Below, piece by piece: positions 9,906 to 16,610 of a DNA stretch of 64,000 nt (within the stretch, counting starts at the first letter, position 1; the number at the start of each line of letters is the position of its first letter). The translations under genes and the position numbers were made by a program. The notes beneath the pieces are model-generated. The model saw only the letters and a program-made list of their open reading frames with translations, was not told the origin of the DNA and did not search any database. Source of the DNA: Halobacteria archaeon HArc-gm2 (GTDB lineage: Archaea; Halobacteriota; Halobacteria; Halobacteriales; Haloarculaceae); NCBI GenBank assembly GCA_025517465.1, contig JAOPKE010000010.1, positions 62,001-126,000 on the forward strand, read 5' to 3'.

Positions 9906-10181
9906 TTAGGAATGGTTTCTTATTTGACGCCGAGCGATGAACTCCTTATCCCATATATCTTCATCTCGAAAGCCCGGGAGTGAGTAGAGATTGAACCTCA
10001 CATTTCCCGTACTACCCTCGAAAGCGACCGACGAAGCCCCCGATTCGGGTCCAATAATAACTGATTGGTTGGACGCCAATTGGACATATTGGGAATACCG
10101 CAGTAGTGACCTATAGATACAATAACCAGTGGCGAATGTTCCGGAGTATGAGACATAGCAGGAAACCCCATTCTTCAACAC
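9906..10181 (-). pseudogene. Possible protein fragment in an AT-rich region
   Basis: An open frame of 91 codons whose last 60 residues look protein-like (FEGSTGNVRFNLYSLPGFRD, then DEDIWDKEF), but the first third does not and no ribosome site is seen. It may be the end of a decayed gene. It partly overlaps the upstream region of the gene at 10238. Low confidence; it could be chance. Confidence 0.25.
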
Positions 10182-10237
10182 GTACGTACCGGGTTGGGCC
10201 TCCCGAGAATAGTCTGACTGTCAACGCGACTCATCAA

Positions 10238-11140
10238 ATGCTTCAGGAAGCAAATCCACCATTTTCTCGATCCTCGGCTATCTCACCAACACGTCGTTGG
10301 GAGAAGATGTGTGGATACGATGTGAAAAACGATCTCTTGGGCGCTGTCTTCCAGTACAAACGGCCCAAGGCACTTCATTCAAAACGTGATGACTTGGTTC
10401 GTTTTGATCTCAACATGCACCAATGGCTAGTGCTCCTCCTCCTATTTGATTCGGGGCAGGCATTCTTCGCGCTGCCTGCGGTAATGGAATATGAAGAACT
10501 GCCAGATACGCTTAGCAATACAATCTTTGTGGACGTTCACGGTATCCGGTGGAACACGTCCATGGTTTACCTCCCTCCAGATCCCTGCCCCACTTCGACA
10601 TATGCGGATTGTGACGATTCCGGGAATAAAGCTTCAATCACTGGCAAAATTAACAACGGTGAGAAATACTTGATAGATCCTAAGTACGTCTACTGCTGGG
10701 ATGATCTAAACGTAGATCTCTGTGATCACGAAATTGGTATACTTCTGCGAAGAGACGGTAATCAGACAGCAGATGCATGCTCATTTGAAGACCGGATAGA
10801 GTCAATCGGGAGATTTGCAATGACAGAGACTGATGTGGTGGACGTGCTCTTTCGGGATAAATCAAGGCAGTATGAGTCCACGGATGAGATTCTGCAAGAA
10901 GTCAATGACATTAATAATCTCATTAAGTACGTAGAACAAGAAGATCCCATTGCACGGATTCTACAGCTGTTGAGCAGGCAACACGACATCTATGAGGACC
11001 ATTACGATTCTGGAGATCGCAGAGAAGAGATTGCCTCCATCCTGTTCGCTCTTCAAGAATTTCGACGAGAAGAACTTGCAACAGCCGACGACCCAACGAC
11101 TCACTTGGTTGGAGATGCAGAGATTGGGATGTTTACTTGA
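10238..11140 (+). CDS. Hypothetical protein with possible restriction-nuclease-like N terminus
   Basis: 300 residues from the ATG at 10238 (MLQEANPP); an open frame extends further upstream but without a convincing start. Near the N terminus the order E-K-x-x-G-Y-D then F-Q-Y-K-R-P resembles the E...D...QxK signature of some PD-(D/E)XK-like proteins; this is a weak pattern match. The middle has a CPTSTY/CDD segment and the C terminus is helical and acidic. Codon use is more AT-rich than in neighbours, suggesting recent transfer. Alone in its orientation, with no operon partner. Confidence 0.55.
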   Translation: MLQEANPPFSRSSAISPTRRWEKMCGYDVKNDLLGAVFQYKRPKALHSKRDDLVRFDLNMHQWLVLLLLFDSGQAFFALPAVMEYEELPDTLSNTIFVDVHGIRWNTSMVYLPPDPCPTSTYADCDDSGNKASITGKINNGEKYLIDPKYVYCWDDLNVDLCDHEIGILLRRDGNQTADACSFEDRIESIGRFAMTETDVVDVLFRDKSRQYESTDEILQEVNDINNLIKYVEQEDPIARILQLLSRQHDIYEDHYDSGDRREEIASILFALQEFRREELATADDPTTHLVGDAEIGMFT

Positions 11141-11536
11141 ACCAATTCAGTTTGAATGATAAGATAACCGGCGCTAGTAGAGCCCATTACAATTTGGGTT
11201 GATTAGGATCCGTCTGTAAACCCACCTCGTTGTACGGGAATACACCGACCTTCTAGAAGACCGACCACCAAAACTCTAGATTGGGGTTATTTTCGTTTCG
11301 GCTCTGCGCTCCTGAGTGATTCAAAATTTCATACGAGGATTGGAATTGGAGCTTGCCGTGAGACTTGCAATGCAAATTCTCTGCGTCTAATTATACATGT
11401 CCAATCGCCGGGGCGCTACCTGCTTGGGAAGCATGCTATAGCTGTTCTCCTCCTATGAACGACAGTGATGTCACGACCTGAAGGCCATGTTACAACATCT
11501 ATGTCTATGGAGTAAGTATGGGGAGGTACGATCGTG
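11141..11536. other. Intergenic region, no gene seen
   Basis: About 400 bases of moderately AT-rich sequence between the orphan gene and a decayed toxin-antitoxin locus. I see no convincing reading frame, RNA fold or long repeat. Confidence 0.4.
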
Positions 11537-11839
11537 ATGGAGAACGACAAGATCCAGTTCCGGGGGGAAGCAGAGAAACGTGCGAGCCACGTTCTCGACC
11601 AGATGCGCCTCGGTGGAATCAACACCAGCGAGCTTGCTCGACGGGGGCTCCAGGAGAAGCTCCGGGACGCCCTCTCAGACGAAGAGAAAGTCACGCTCCA
11701 TCGACGGTATCAGCAAGGGGAGATCTCAGAAGCGGTCGCAGAGATCCTCATCGGTGACGGCCTCGAGGAGATCGAGCGCGAACGAGAAGCATTCGAAGAG
11801 GCTACTGAACTCGACACTGACGGCGTGTTCCAGAGCTAG
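11537..11839 (+). CDS. VapB-like antitoxin
   Basis: 100 residues. The N-terminal third resembles a short DNA-binding segment and the rest is helical and highly acidic, as in haloarchaeal antitoxins that precede PIN toxins. The following frame carries a PIN-like N-terminal motif in decayed form, supporting the call. The antitoxin itself looks intact but has lost its cognate toxin. Confidence 0.6.
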   Translation: MENDKIQFRGEAEKRASHVLDQMRLGGINTSELARRGLQEKLRDALSDEEKVTLHRRYQQGEISEAVAEILIGDGLEEIEREREAFEEATELDTDGVFQS

Positions 11840-11960
11840 CACGTGGGCGGGACGACGGACGAATCCGGAAATTGCAGATACTGATGCACTCATCGCTGTT
11901 GCCAACACGTCTCTCTGGCCACGAATCGTCGAGACTCTACAATCATACGATTGCCTGTGA
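11840..11960 (+). pseudogene. Truncated PIN-domain (VapC-like) toxin remnant
   Basis: Immediately after the antitoxin one frame reads IADTDALIAVANTSLW then a short helix and a stop. This resembles the first strand of PIN nucleases (xxADTSALI), with the first catalytic Asp present, but only about 30 residues of a 130-160 residue domain remain and there is no start codon in frame. The toxin is therefore inactivated. Confidence 0.5.
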
Positions 11961-12008
11961 TGGCGTTGGAAAAACTCTACATAGCGGTGCTTTCAATAGA
12001 CTGGTAAG

Positions 12009-12116
12009 ATGGACCAAGAGGCCCTCGAGGTCATTCGCGAGAATATCCGCGCCAACAAGGAGCAATATATCGCGATGGGGACGGTCGATAAGACCAGTTC
12101 TGAGGAGCACGATTAA
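12009..12116 (+). CDS. Very small open frame, possible gene fragment
   Basis: 35 codons beginning MDQEALEVIRENIRANK and ending in SSEEHD. The sequence is acidic and helical, in keeping with haloarchaeal coding DNA, but there is no clear ribosome site and no family match. It may be the remnant of an antitoxin or regulator. Confidence 0.3.
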   Translation: MDQEALEVIRENIRANKEQYIAMGTVDKTSSEEHD

Positions 12117-12197
12117 GTGACCTGCCGGTTTCGATCGCTCCACGAGCACTCTTACACCTCTTCGTTCCTCTTTCGTGGGTTGACCTCGACTGACAGG

Positions 12198-12482
12198 TTA
12201 CGGGACGCTAACGTTCTCGACGCCAGGGGCGGCAGTTAGCCGGTCTCGCAATTCGTCCGTGGCAACGTCTGTGTGGAGCGCTATCGTCACCTCGACGGTC
12301 ACGACAGTCGCCGAGAGCCCCGGTTCGAGTCCACCCAGTCCGTCGACGACGACACTCACGACGCCGTCTGTCCGTGCGAGACGATGTTCCGCGCTCGTGG
12401 TGAGGTCGTCTCCACCGCTGGGGATCCGGATCGAGACGATAGCTGTCGCTGTCGATTCAGTGCGATCGTGGGAAATTGCCAT
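12198..12482 (-). CDS. Small alpha/beta protein downstream of the Ro gene
   Basis: 94 residues. The ATG at 12482 is preceded by a strong ribosome site (GAGGTGA, 7 bases upstream), so translation is well supported. Alternating hydrophobic strands (TAIVSIRI, VVSVVVDG, TVVTVEVTIAL) with a helix and a VENVSV end suggest a ferredoxin-like fold. It lies downstream of Ro on the same strand, separated only by a tRNA-Gly-like gene. I do not recognise the family. Its position suggests it belongs to the Ro/tRNA-array unit. Confidence 0.75.
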   Translation of the reverse strand: MAISHDRTESTATAIVSIRIPSGGDDLTTSAEHRLARTDGVVSVVVDGLGGLEPGLSATVVTVEVTIALHTDVATDELRDRLTAAPGVENVSVP

Positions 12483-12541
12483 GTGGTTTCACCTCAAATG
12501 AAGCGGGGTTCGTGGACAGTACCGACGAGTGACGCTTCGTA

Positions 12542-12618
12542 TGCGCGAGGGGTGATTCGAACACCCGGTTCGGTCGTGGCAGGACCGCGTGCGAGGCCAG
12601 ACTACACTACTCACGCGC
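12542..12618 (-). tRNA. tRNA-Gly(GCC)-like, with an extra dinucleotide in the acceptor stem
   Basis: Anticodon arm CGGTC-CTGCCAC-GACCG, T arm GGGTG-TTCGAAT-CACCC and D stem GTGT/GCAC are all present. The 5' acceptor strand reads GCGCG-TG-AG against CTCGCGC: removing TG restores a perfect 7-bp stem, otherwise there is a bulge or a U-U mismatch at 6-67. It lies between the Ro gene and the 94-residue gene. It may be functional with a bulge or a degenerating tRNA mimic. Confidence 0.85.
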
Positions 12619-12643
12619 GACGAATCGAAGAAAGATATCTAGC

Positions 12644-14170
12644 TCAGGTCGGTTCGACGGCACCGATTTCGTCGATGATCTGCGTCGTGTCTTCCGCATG
12701 CTCGATGAACTCGAGGACGTTCTCGGACCACCCGGAGACGTTGTAGACGCCCTCGTGCCCCTCCGGGGTCACGAGATCGCCGTACGACGCCAGGTCGATC
12801 ATGTACAGCGACGCGTCGGGCGCTACCTCGTCACGGTATGCCTCGAACTCCTCGCGGACCGTCCGGTCGCCTTCGACCAGCCACGAGGAGTCCCAGATCT
12901 GCATGTCCGTGAACAGGACGACTCGCTCGACGGCGATGGCCTCCTCGCGGAGGGACTCCAGCACCTTCCAGCCGTTCGTCGAGTTCCCGACGTCGTCGTC
13001 GATACCGAGCACGGCGTCCTGGCGCTGGAGGATCGGCGTGTCGACGTGCATCGACACCTCGCGGAAGTCGTCACCGAACCCACCGACGCGGGCGCCCTGT
13101 TCGGCCAGCACCGCACCGAACAGCGCCCCAATCTCCTTGTACCGGAGCGTGCTGTGCTCCGAGAGCACCATGTCCATCGACCCGGAGAGGTCGACGCCGA
13201 CGAACGTGTCGCCGAGGCCGTCGGGGACGTGCTCGACCGAGAAGTCGACGGCCTGCTCCAGCCAGCGCTCGACGGCGGGTGCGTCGATCCCGGCATCCTG
13301 CAGCGCCGTGTAGGCCTGGTAGTACCGGAAGGGGTACAGGGGTGCGTGGCGCACCGCCTCCAGGTCGAGGTGGTCGACGATGACTTCCTCGTCGACGCCA
13401 GCCTCCAGCATGTTCCGGAGGTTCCGGATCGACGCGAAGATCGGCAGCGAGTACTCCTCGTCCTCGATCAGCGTCTCCCAGGCGTCCCGAGTGTTGCCGC
13501 GCTCGGAGACGACCGTCTCCCAGGTGTTCGGTGAAGGCAGCGGCTCGACGTCCGGGTAGTCGTCCAGGTCGCCGCGCATGAACCGCTCGAACAGGACCTC
13601 CTGTTCCTCGTCGACTGGCGTCGGGTGGACGCGGTTGAACACGTCCCGGAGCGTGACCTCGCGTCGCGAGAGCTCGTACTTGCCGAGCGTGTACGCGTCG
13701 GCCATCCCGACGAGGGCGTCCTCGATACCGCGCCGGAGCGGCCACGGTGCCGTCCCGCCGAACAGGTCGTCGTGGACGGCCAGCGCCGTCGCCGTCTCGT
13801 CCATCCGCTGGACGATGGCGGGCGCCCACTCGCGGATCAGCGACTCGTCGGAGTCGTCCTTGAACCGGTCGTCGTTCGCGGCGAGCACGAGCAGCACCTG
13901 GGGGACGTCCCGCAGGTACAGCTCCTGGCGCGCGTACGCGGCGAGCTGTAGGACGAACTCGGGATCCACGTCGGCCGCGGCGTCGAACCGTTCGGCGACG
14001 GCCACGAGGTGCTCCTCGTCGTCCTCGTAGTACGAGTCCTCCAGCAGCTGGTTGATCGTGCGCTTGTACAGGGCGAGTCGTGGGTCGGCGGGGTCGAACG
14101 CTTCACCTCCCTCGTGGTTGGTGGTTCGCGTCGCCTCCGCGACCGTCTGTGTGGTGTCGTTGAATCGCAT
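12644..14170 (-). CDS. Ro60/TROVE-domain RNA-binding protein (Rsr-like)
   Basis: 508 residues from the ATG at 14170, preceded by GGTGA; an upstream GTG at 14218 is less likely. The N-terminal 300 residues have the helical-repeat TROVE pattern (FVLQLAAYARQ...LRDVPQVLLVLAA). The C-terminal third is a von Willebrand A-like domain with a metal-site motif DLSGSMD near 325 and LFTDMQIWD later. Ro proteins form a ring that binds misfolded non-coding RNAs through the cavity and Y RNAs on the outer surface, often passing RNA to an exonuclease. It lies inside a tRNA array with four Y-RNA-like RNAs directly upstream. Archaeal members are uncommon. Confidence 0.93.
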   Translation of the reverse strand: MRFNDTTQTVAEATRTTNHEGGEAFDPADPRLALYKRTINQLLEDSYYEDDEEHLVAVAERFDAAADVDPEFVLQLAAYARQELYLRDVPQVLLVLAANDDRFKDDSDESLIREWAPAIVQRMDETATALAVHDDLFGGTAPWPLRRGIEDALVGMADAYTLGKYELSRREVTLRDVFNRVHPTPVDEEQEVLFERFMRGDLDDYPDVEPLPSPNTWETVVSERGNTRDAWETLIEDEEYSLPIFASIRNLRNMLEAGVDEEVIVDHLDLEAVRHAPLYPFRYYQAYTALQDAGIDAPAVERWLEQAVDFSVEHVPDGLGDTFVGVDLSGSMDMVLSEHSTLRYKEIGALFGAVLAEQGARVGGFGDDFREVSMHVDTPILQRQDAVLGIDDDVGNSTNGWKVLESLREEAIAVERVVLFTDMQIWDSSWLVEGDRTVREEFEAYRDEVAPDASLYMIDLASYGDLVTPEGHEGVYNVSGWSENVLEFIEHAEDTTQIIDEIGAVEPT

Positions 14171-14237
14171 TGCAATCACCGGAGCCGCAAGAGGCGACCC
14201 CGAAAGGTGGCCGCTCACGCCGTTCGCGAGCGGTAGA

Positions 14238-14312
14238 CGTCCCCGGCACGATTCGAACGTGCGACACCCGGCTTCGAAGGCCGGTGCTCTGTCCTGGCTG
14301 AGCTACGGGGAC
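14238..14312 (-). tRNA. tRNA-Arg(TCG)
   Basis: Fully canonical cloverleaf: acceptor GTCCCCG/CGGGGAC, D stem GCTC/GAGC, anticodon arm CCGGC-CTTCGAA-GCCGG, T arm GCACG-TTCGAAT-CGTGC, G73. It separates the Ro gene from the tandem Y-RNA-like RNAs; its 5' end is 16 bases downstream of the U-run of the nearest one. Confidence 0.95.
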
Positions 14313-14327
14313 AAAAACGGTGGCCGG

Positions 14328-14437
14328 AAAATTACTGGAGCGGACGATAGTGTGCTACCACGTTGCACCAGAGCGGTCAGTCCGCTCCTGGGATTCGAAC
14401 CCAGATCTCTCGCTCCACAGGCGAAGTATCGCTCCAG
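14328..14437 (-). ncRNA. Y-RNA-like RNA 1: circularly permuted, capped tRNA mimic
   Basis: Reading on the minus strand: terminal helix CTGGAGCG pairs with CGCTCCAG (8 bp) at 14342-14335; ATACTTC follows the 5' strand. Inside are a small hairpin (TTCGC-CTGTGGA-GCGAG), a T arm CTGGG-TTCGAAT-CCCAG, an acceptor-like helix GAGCGG/CCGCTC closed by a 5-base loop, and a canonical D arm GTGC-AACGTGGTA-GCAC. The RNA then ends TAATTTT. The order T arm, capped acceptor, D arm with the outer helix in place of the anticodon stem is the layout of bacterial YrlA Y RNAs. Alternative: a permuted tRNA-His gene (loop GTG), judged less likely because the anticodon loop lies in one piece outside the outer helix. 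Confidence 0.75.
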
Positions 14438-14474
14438 ATGGACGGCCACCTGGTTGATGAATGTCGGCGACCGG

Positions 14475-14591
14475 AAAATCGCCAGAGCGGTGTCCATTGT
14501 CGGGGCGTACCCTTTGTCTGGACGATACAGTAGACCAGTTGTCTACCGGCGGGATTCGAACCCGCGTTGGCCACTGAAGTATCGCTCCGAC
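14475..14591 (-). ncRNA. Y-RNA-like RNA 2
   Basis: Terminal helix GTCGGAGCG pairs with CGCTCTGGC (9 bp, two G-U), followed on the 5' side by ATACTTC and on the 3' side by GATTTT. Inside: T arm GCGGG-TTCGAAT-CCCGC, then a capped helix GTAGAC-AACTG-GTCTAC, then a second hairpin GTCCA/TGGAC (14523-14492) with an inner GGG-TACG-CCC and a GACAA-rich internal loop. No D arm is evident. Preceded by GTCGAG like three of the other copies. The T arm alone could be mistaken for a tRNA, but there is no matching anticodon arm or acceptor. Confidence 0.72.
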
Positions 14592-14632
14592 TCGACGATC
14601 GCCGTGAACCGCGATGAATGATGGGTGGCCGG

Positions 14633-14756
14633 AAAACCGACGGAGCGGTGTCCGGTGTCAGGGACTAACCCCTTTGTCCGGACGTGACGATAGACCGAAT
14701 GGTCTACCGGTGGGACTTGAACCCACTGAGGTGCCTGATAGAAGGAACGCTCCGTC
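14633..14756 (-). ncRNA. Y-RNA-like RNA 3
   Basis: Terminal helix GACGGAGCG pairs perfectly with CGCTCCGTC (9 bp); the 5' strand is followed by TTCCTTC (variant of ATACTTC), the 3' strand by GGTTTT. Inside: T arm GTGGG-TTCAAGT-CCCAC, capped helix GGTAGACC-ATTC-GGTCTATC (8 bp, one G-U), then hairpin GTCCGG/CCGGAC (14683-14650) with inner GGGG-TTAG-TCCC and ACAAA/TGACA internal loop. The same parts occur in the same order as in RNA 2 with different sequences, which supports selection for structure. Confidence 0.72.
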
Positions 14757-14856
14757 TCGACGACCACCAGTTGGGTCGTGTCCAGAGGCGAGCAGGACGC
14801 TGTCAGCGTGCCGCGCTACAGCGTTCTGCCTGGACGGTCGTTCGCAAGGACGCCGG

Positions 14857-14928
14857 AAAACTGGCGGCGAGGGCGCAGGCCGACATGGCCTGGCCGTGTC
14901 CAGAGTGGAGACGAAGTATCTCGCCACC
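14857..14928 (-). ncRNA. Y-RNA-like RNA 4, short form
   Basis: A 72-base RNA. Terminal helix GGTGGCGAG pairs with CTCGCCGCC (9 bp, one G-U); ATACTTC follows the 5' strand and AGTTTT the 3' strand. The interior holds only a small hairpin (AGGCC-ATGTC-GGCCT) and no T arm. It shows the Ro-binding-type stem module stripped of the tRNA-like part. It may be a minimal member or a decayed copy. Confidence 0.62.
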
Positions 14929-15041
14929 TCGACGGCGTCCACGCGAAGGACCGAATCGACTACTCGGTGGAGCGATGTCCGAACTTGGATTCGCCAGCTT
15001 TTCTGGCCGGCGTAGTCCAAGCTTCGCCATCGTTCCACCAA

Positions 15042-15114
15042 TACTCCCTCCGGGAATCGAACCCGGCGTTCGGGCTCGAAAGGCCCGCGTGTTGTCCAGT
15101 TACACTAAGGAAGC
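15042..15114 (-). tRNA. tRNA-Glu(TTC)
   Basis: Acceptor GCTTCCT/AGGGAGT (two G-U pairs), D stem GTGT/ACAC, anticodon arm CGGGC-CTTTCGA-GCCCG, T arm CCGGG-TTCGATT-CCCGG, A73. U8 and U33 are present. Confidence 0.93.
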
Positions 15115-15154
15115 GCAGTACAGCCGCTTTCGCCTGTGGAAGGCGAGATAACGA

Positions 15155-15297
15155 AGCCACGAGTCGGATTCGAACCGAAGCCAGACGTGCTCGTTTCGCT
15201 ACGCGCGTCTGGCAGGGCTAAAAGATCGCTCGCGATTTTCGAACCGACGGGTATCCGCTCTGCAAGCGGATGTGTTCGACCACTCTGTCACCGCAGC
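15155..15297 (-). tRNA. tRNA-Cys(GCA) interrupted in the T loop by a 69-bp insertion
   Basis: 5' part: acceptor GCTGCGG, D arm, anticodon arm TCCGC-TTGCAGA-GCGGA and T-stem GTCGG. The T loop is then broken; the second half (TTCGAAT-CCGAC, acceptor TCGTGGC, U73) follows 69 bases later. A 10-bp direct repeat TCGGTTCGAA flanks the insert. Excision would give a complete tRNA-Cys with U73, though with three G-U pairs in the acceptor. The insert contains hairpin GCCAGACG/CGTCTGGC, related to one in the Gln-like gene. Unknown whether it is spliced. Confidence 0.75.
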
Positions 15298-15325
15298 CTA
15301 CCGTTTACAAAGGGGTCGAGTTAGA

Positions 15326-15400
15326 AGGGCCGGGCGGGACTCGAACCCGCGTCGAACAGTCGATTAAAAGTCGACCACTTAGCCGCTAAGTCACCGGCCC
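15326..15400 (-). tRNA. tRNA-Lys(TTT)
   Basis: Acceptor GGGCCGG/CCGGCCC, D stem ACTT/AAGT, anticodon arm GTCGA-CTTTTAA-TCGAC, T arm GCGGG-TTCGAGT-CCCGC. The variable region is 8 bases, longer than the usual 5, and position 73 is U rather than the usual G. Confidence 0.9.
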
Positions 15401-15405
15401 GCAAG

Positions 15406-15480
15406 AGGGCCGCCCGGGAATCGAACCCGGCATAGCGCGGGTTAAGGGCCCGCCGCACCACCTTGGTTTGCTTGCGGCCC
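15406..15480 (-). tRNA. Degenerate tRNA-Lys(CTT)-like gene
   Basis: Acceptor GGGCCGC/GCGGCCC and T arm CCGGG-TTCGATT-CCCGG are perfect and the anticodon stem GCGGG/CCCGC is intact, but the loop is CCCTTAA (C33 instead of U33), positions 8-9 are AA instead of U-purine, and the D arm is irregular. These are near-universal tertiary positions, so it may not act in translation. Confidence 0.8.
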
Positions 15481-15555
15481 GCAATGCTCCATCTCGAAAT
15501 CGAAGCGAGGTATCCGGATGGGGATCCAGTGTTCTAGTAGTGGCATCACCACAAT

Positions 15556-15960
15556 TCAACCAGCTCGCTCGAACCCCTCCAGCTGGCCATGTGTGAACGT
15601 CACCTGGTAGGAGACGAGTGATTCCACGGCGTCGAACGAGTGCGTAATCCGGAACCGACCTTGGTACGAATCGCGGTGGGTCCACCCGTCGTGGATCCGC
15701 TTCCGACTTCCGGCCCCGTACAGGAGGTCGTCTTCGTCGACGTCCTCGCGACTCGCGTACGGTCGGTCTTCGGGCGGTACGCGTTCGTAGTGGACCTCCT
15801 CCTTGTAGAGGTGGCCATCAGCCATGATGCGAAACGTCTCCATCGCTGGTCGGTCGATGCCTTTCGTCTGCCACGCGACGTCGCTCGCCGGCGCGACTCC
15901 GTCAGGGTAGTCAGGGAGGTGCACTCCCTCGAACAGCTCGACGGTATCGAACAGTCCCAT
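15556..15960 (-). CDS. Conserved-looking small protein inside the tRNA array
   Basis: 134 residues, beginning MGLFDTVELFEGVHLPDYP, with a strong ribosome site (GAGGTGA) 6 bases before the ATG. The MGLFDTV opening and a DVAWQTKG segment remind me of small hypothetical proteins in tRNA-rich phage genomes; that is recollection, not a search. The rest has hydrophilic strands (HLYKEEVHYERV) and an aromatic C terminus. Function unknown. Its ribosome site matches that of the 94-residue gene at the other end of the array. Confidence 0.75.
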   Translation of the reverse strand: MGLFDTVELFEGVHLPDYPDGVAPASDVAWQTKGIDRPAMETFRIMADGHLYKEEVHYERVPPEDRPYASREDVDEDDLLYGAGSRKRIHDGWTHRDSYQGRFRITHSFDAVESLVSYQVTFTHGQLEGFERAG

Positions 15961-15975
15961 CCATGTTCACCTCGA

Positions 15976-16048
15976 TTGGCAGGGCAGGACTCGAACCTGC
16001 TCTCTCGCCGAAGTCAGCGGCGCGTCCACTCCACTGGACCGCCTGCCA
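15976..16048 (-). tRNA. tRNA-Val(GAC)
   Basis: Acceptor TGGCAGG/CCTGCCA, D stem GTCC/GGAC, anticodon arm CGCCG-CTGACTT-CGGCG, T arm GCAGG-TTCGAGT-CCTGC, A73. Position 8 reads C rather than the near-universal U, a mild anomaly. Confidence 0.88.
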
Positions 16049-16051
16049 GCA

Positions 16052-16124
16052 CGCTCCAGTCCGGATTCGAACCGGAGGATCGGCCTCGAGAGGACCGTGA
16101 GTTTGGCCACTACTCCACAGGAGC
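16052..16124 (-). tRNA. tRNA-Glu(CTC), acceptor mismatch
   Basis: D stem GAGT/ACTC, anticodon arm CGGTC-CTCTCGA-GGCCG and T arm TCCGG-TTCGAAT-CCGGA are good. The acceptor GCTCCTG/CTGGAGC has a U-U mismatch at 6-67. G73. It lies 3 bases from tRNA-Val. Confidence 0.88.
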
Positions 16125-16246
16125 ACGGCGGGCATCGCCCACTTCGGGGGTCATCGGCGAGAGGACCGAATCGCTTCGCGGAGTTGATCTATTATCGACA
16201 GGGCGTGATTGATCCAATGCCAGTTGGCGCACGCGTGTGCGCCGAG

Positions 16247-16318
16247 TCTCCCCGGCACGACTCGAACGTGCGTCTCCCCCTCTACAGGGGGGCGTCTTGG
16301 CCGCTGGACCACGGGAAG
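16247..16318 (-). tRNA. tRNA-Tyr(GTA)
   Basis: Acceptor CTTCCCG/CGGGGAG with the archaeal C1-G72 identity pair and A73; anticodon arm CCCCC-CTGTAGA-GGGGG; T arm GCACG-TTCGAGT-CGTGC. Downstream a GGCGCAC/GTGCGCC hairpin may be a processing or termination signal. Confidence 0.93.
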
Positions 16319-16356
16319 TAACTATGCGAGAGCATCGCACCTCACTGGAACTGGGG

Positions 16357-16481
16357 AAAACCGTGGGAGGGGGTTGTTTGGCCGACGGATTGCTCCGCCA
16401 GCTTACACCGAGGCGTCTCTTCCTCGGAACGAGGGGCTCTCGCCCGTCGTCTGTAAGTGTCAGACGAAGTATCCCTCCCAC
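16357..16481 (-). ncRNA. Y-RNA-like RNA 5
   Basis: Terminal helix GTGGGAGGG pairs perfectly with CCCTCCCAC (9 bp) about 110 bases away; ATACTTC follows the 5' strand, GGTTTT the 3' strand and GTCGAG precedes it, as in RNAs 2-4. The interior differs: hairpin CGTCTG-ACACTTA-CAGACG immediately after the motif, then CCTCG-TTC-CGAGG and further GC-rich helices. No T arm. It lies apart from the other four, between tRNA-Tyr and tRNA-Leu(CAG). Confidence 0.68.
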
Positions 16482-16610
16482 TCGACCCAGTCTGCTGGTG
16501 AGGGGGCCGATTCGACAGGAATGCACCGACCGCTGTCAGCCGTCTGTCTCTCCGATACTGACACCATCGAAGGTGGCTGGTTGTGACTCCAGCGCACCGG
16601 TCGGTGCGAA

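Noticed and set aside
14328-14437. A permuted tRNA-His gene processed by splicing endonuclease and ligase
   Set aside because: The GTG-containing loop is in one piece within a weak hairpin outside the D/acceptor core, the ends form an 8-bp helix followed by a U-run, and four sister RNAs share the helix without being tRNAs. Y-RNA-like is the simpler reading.
14492-14683. C/D box guide RNAs (kink-turn) within RNAs 2 and 3
   Set aside because: A CTGA-like element occurs in RNA 3 but no box C (RTGATGA) pairs with it, and RNA 2 lacks both.
14475-14756. Two extra tRNAs suggested by T-arm sequences
   Set aside because: There are perfect T arms but no matching anticodon arm or free acceptor; the strand after each T arm forms a closed hairpin.
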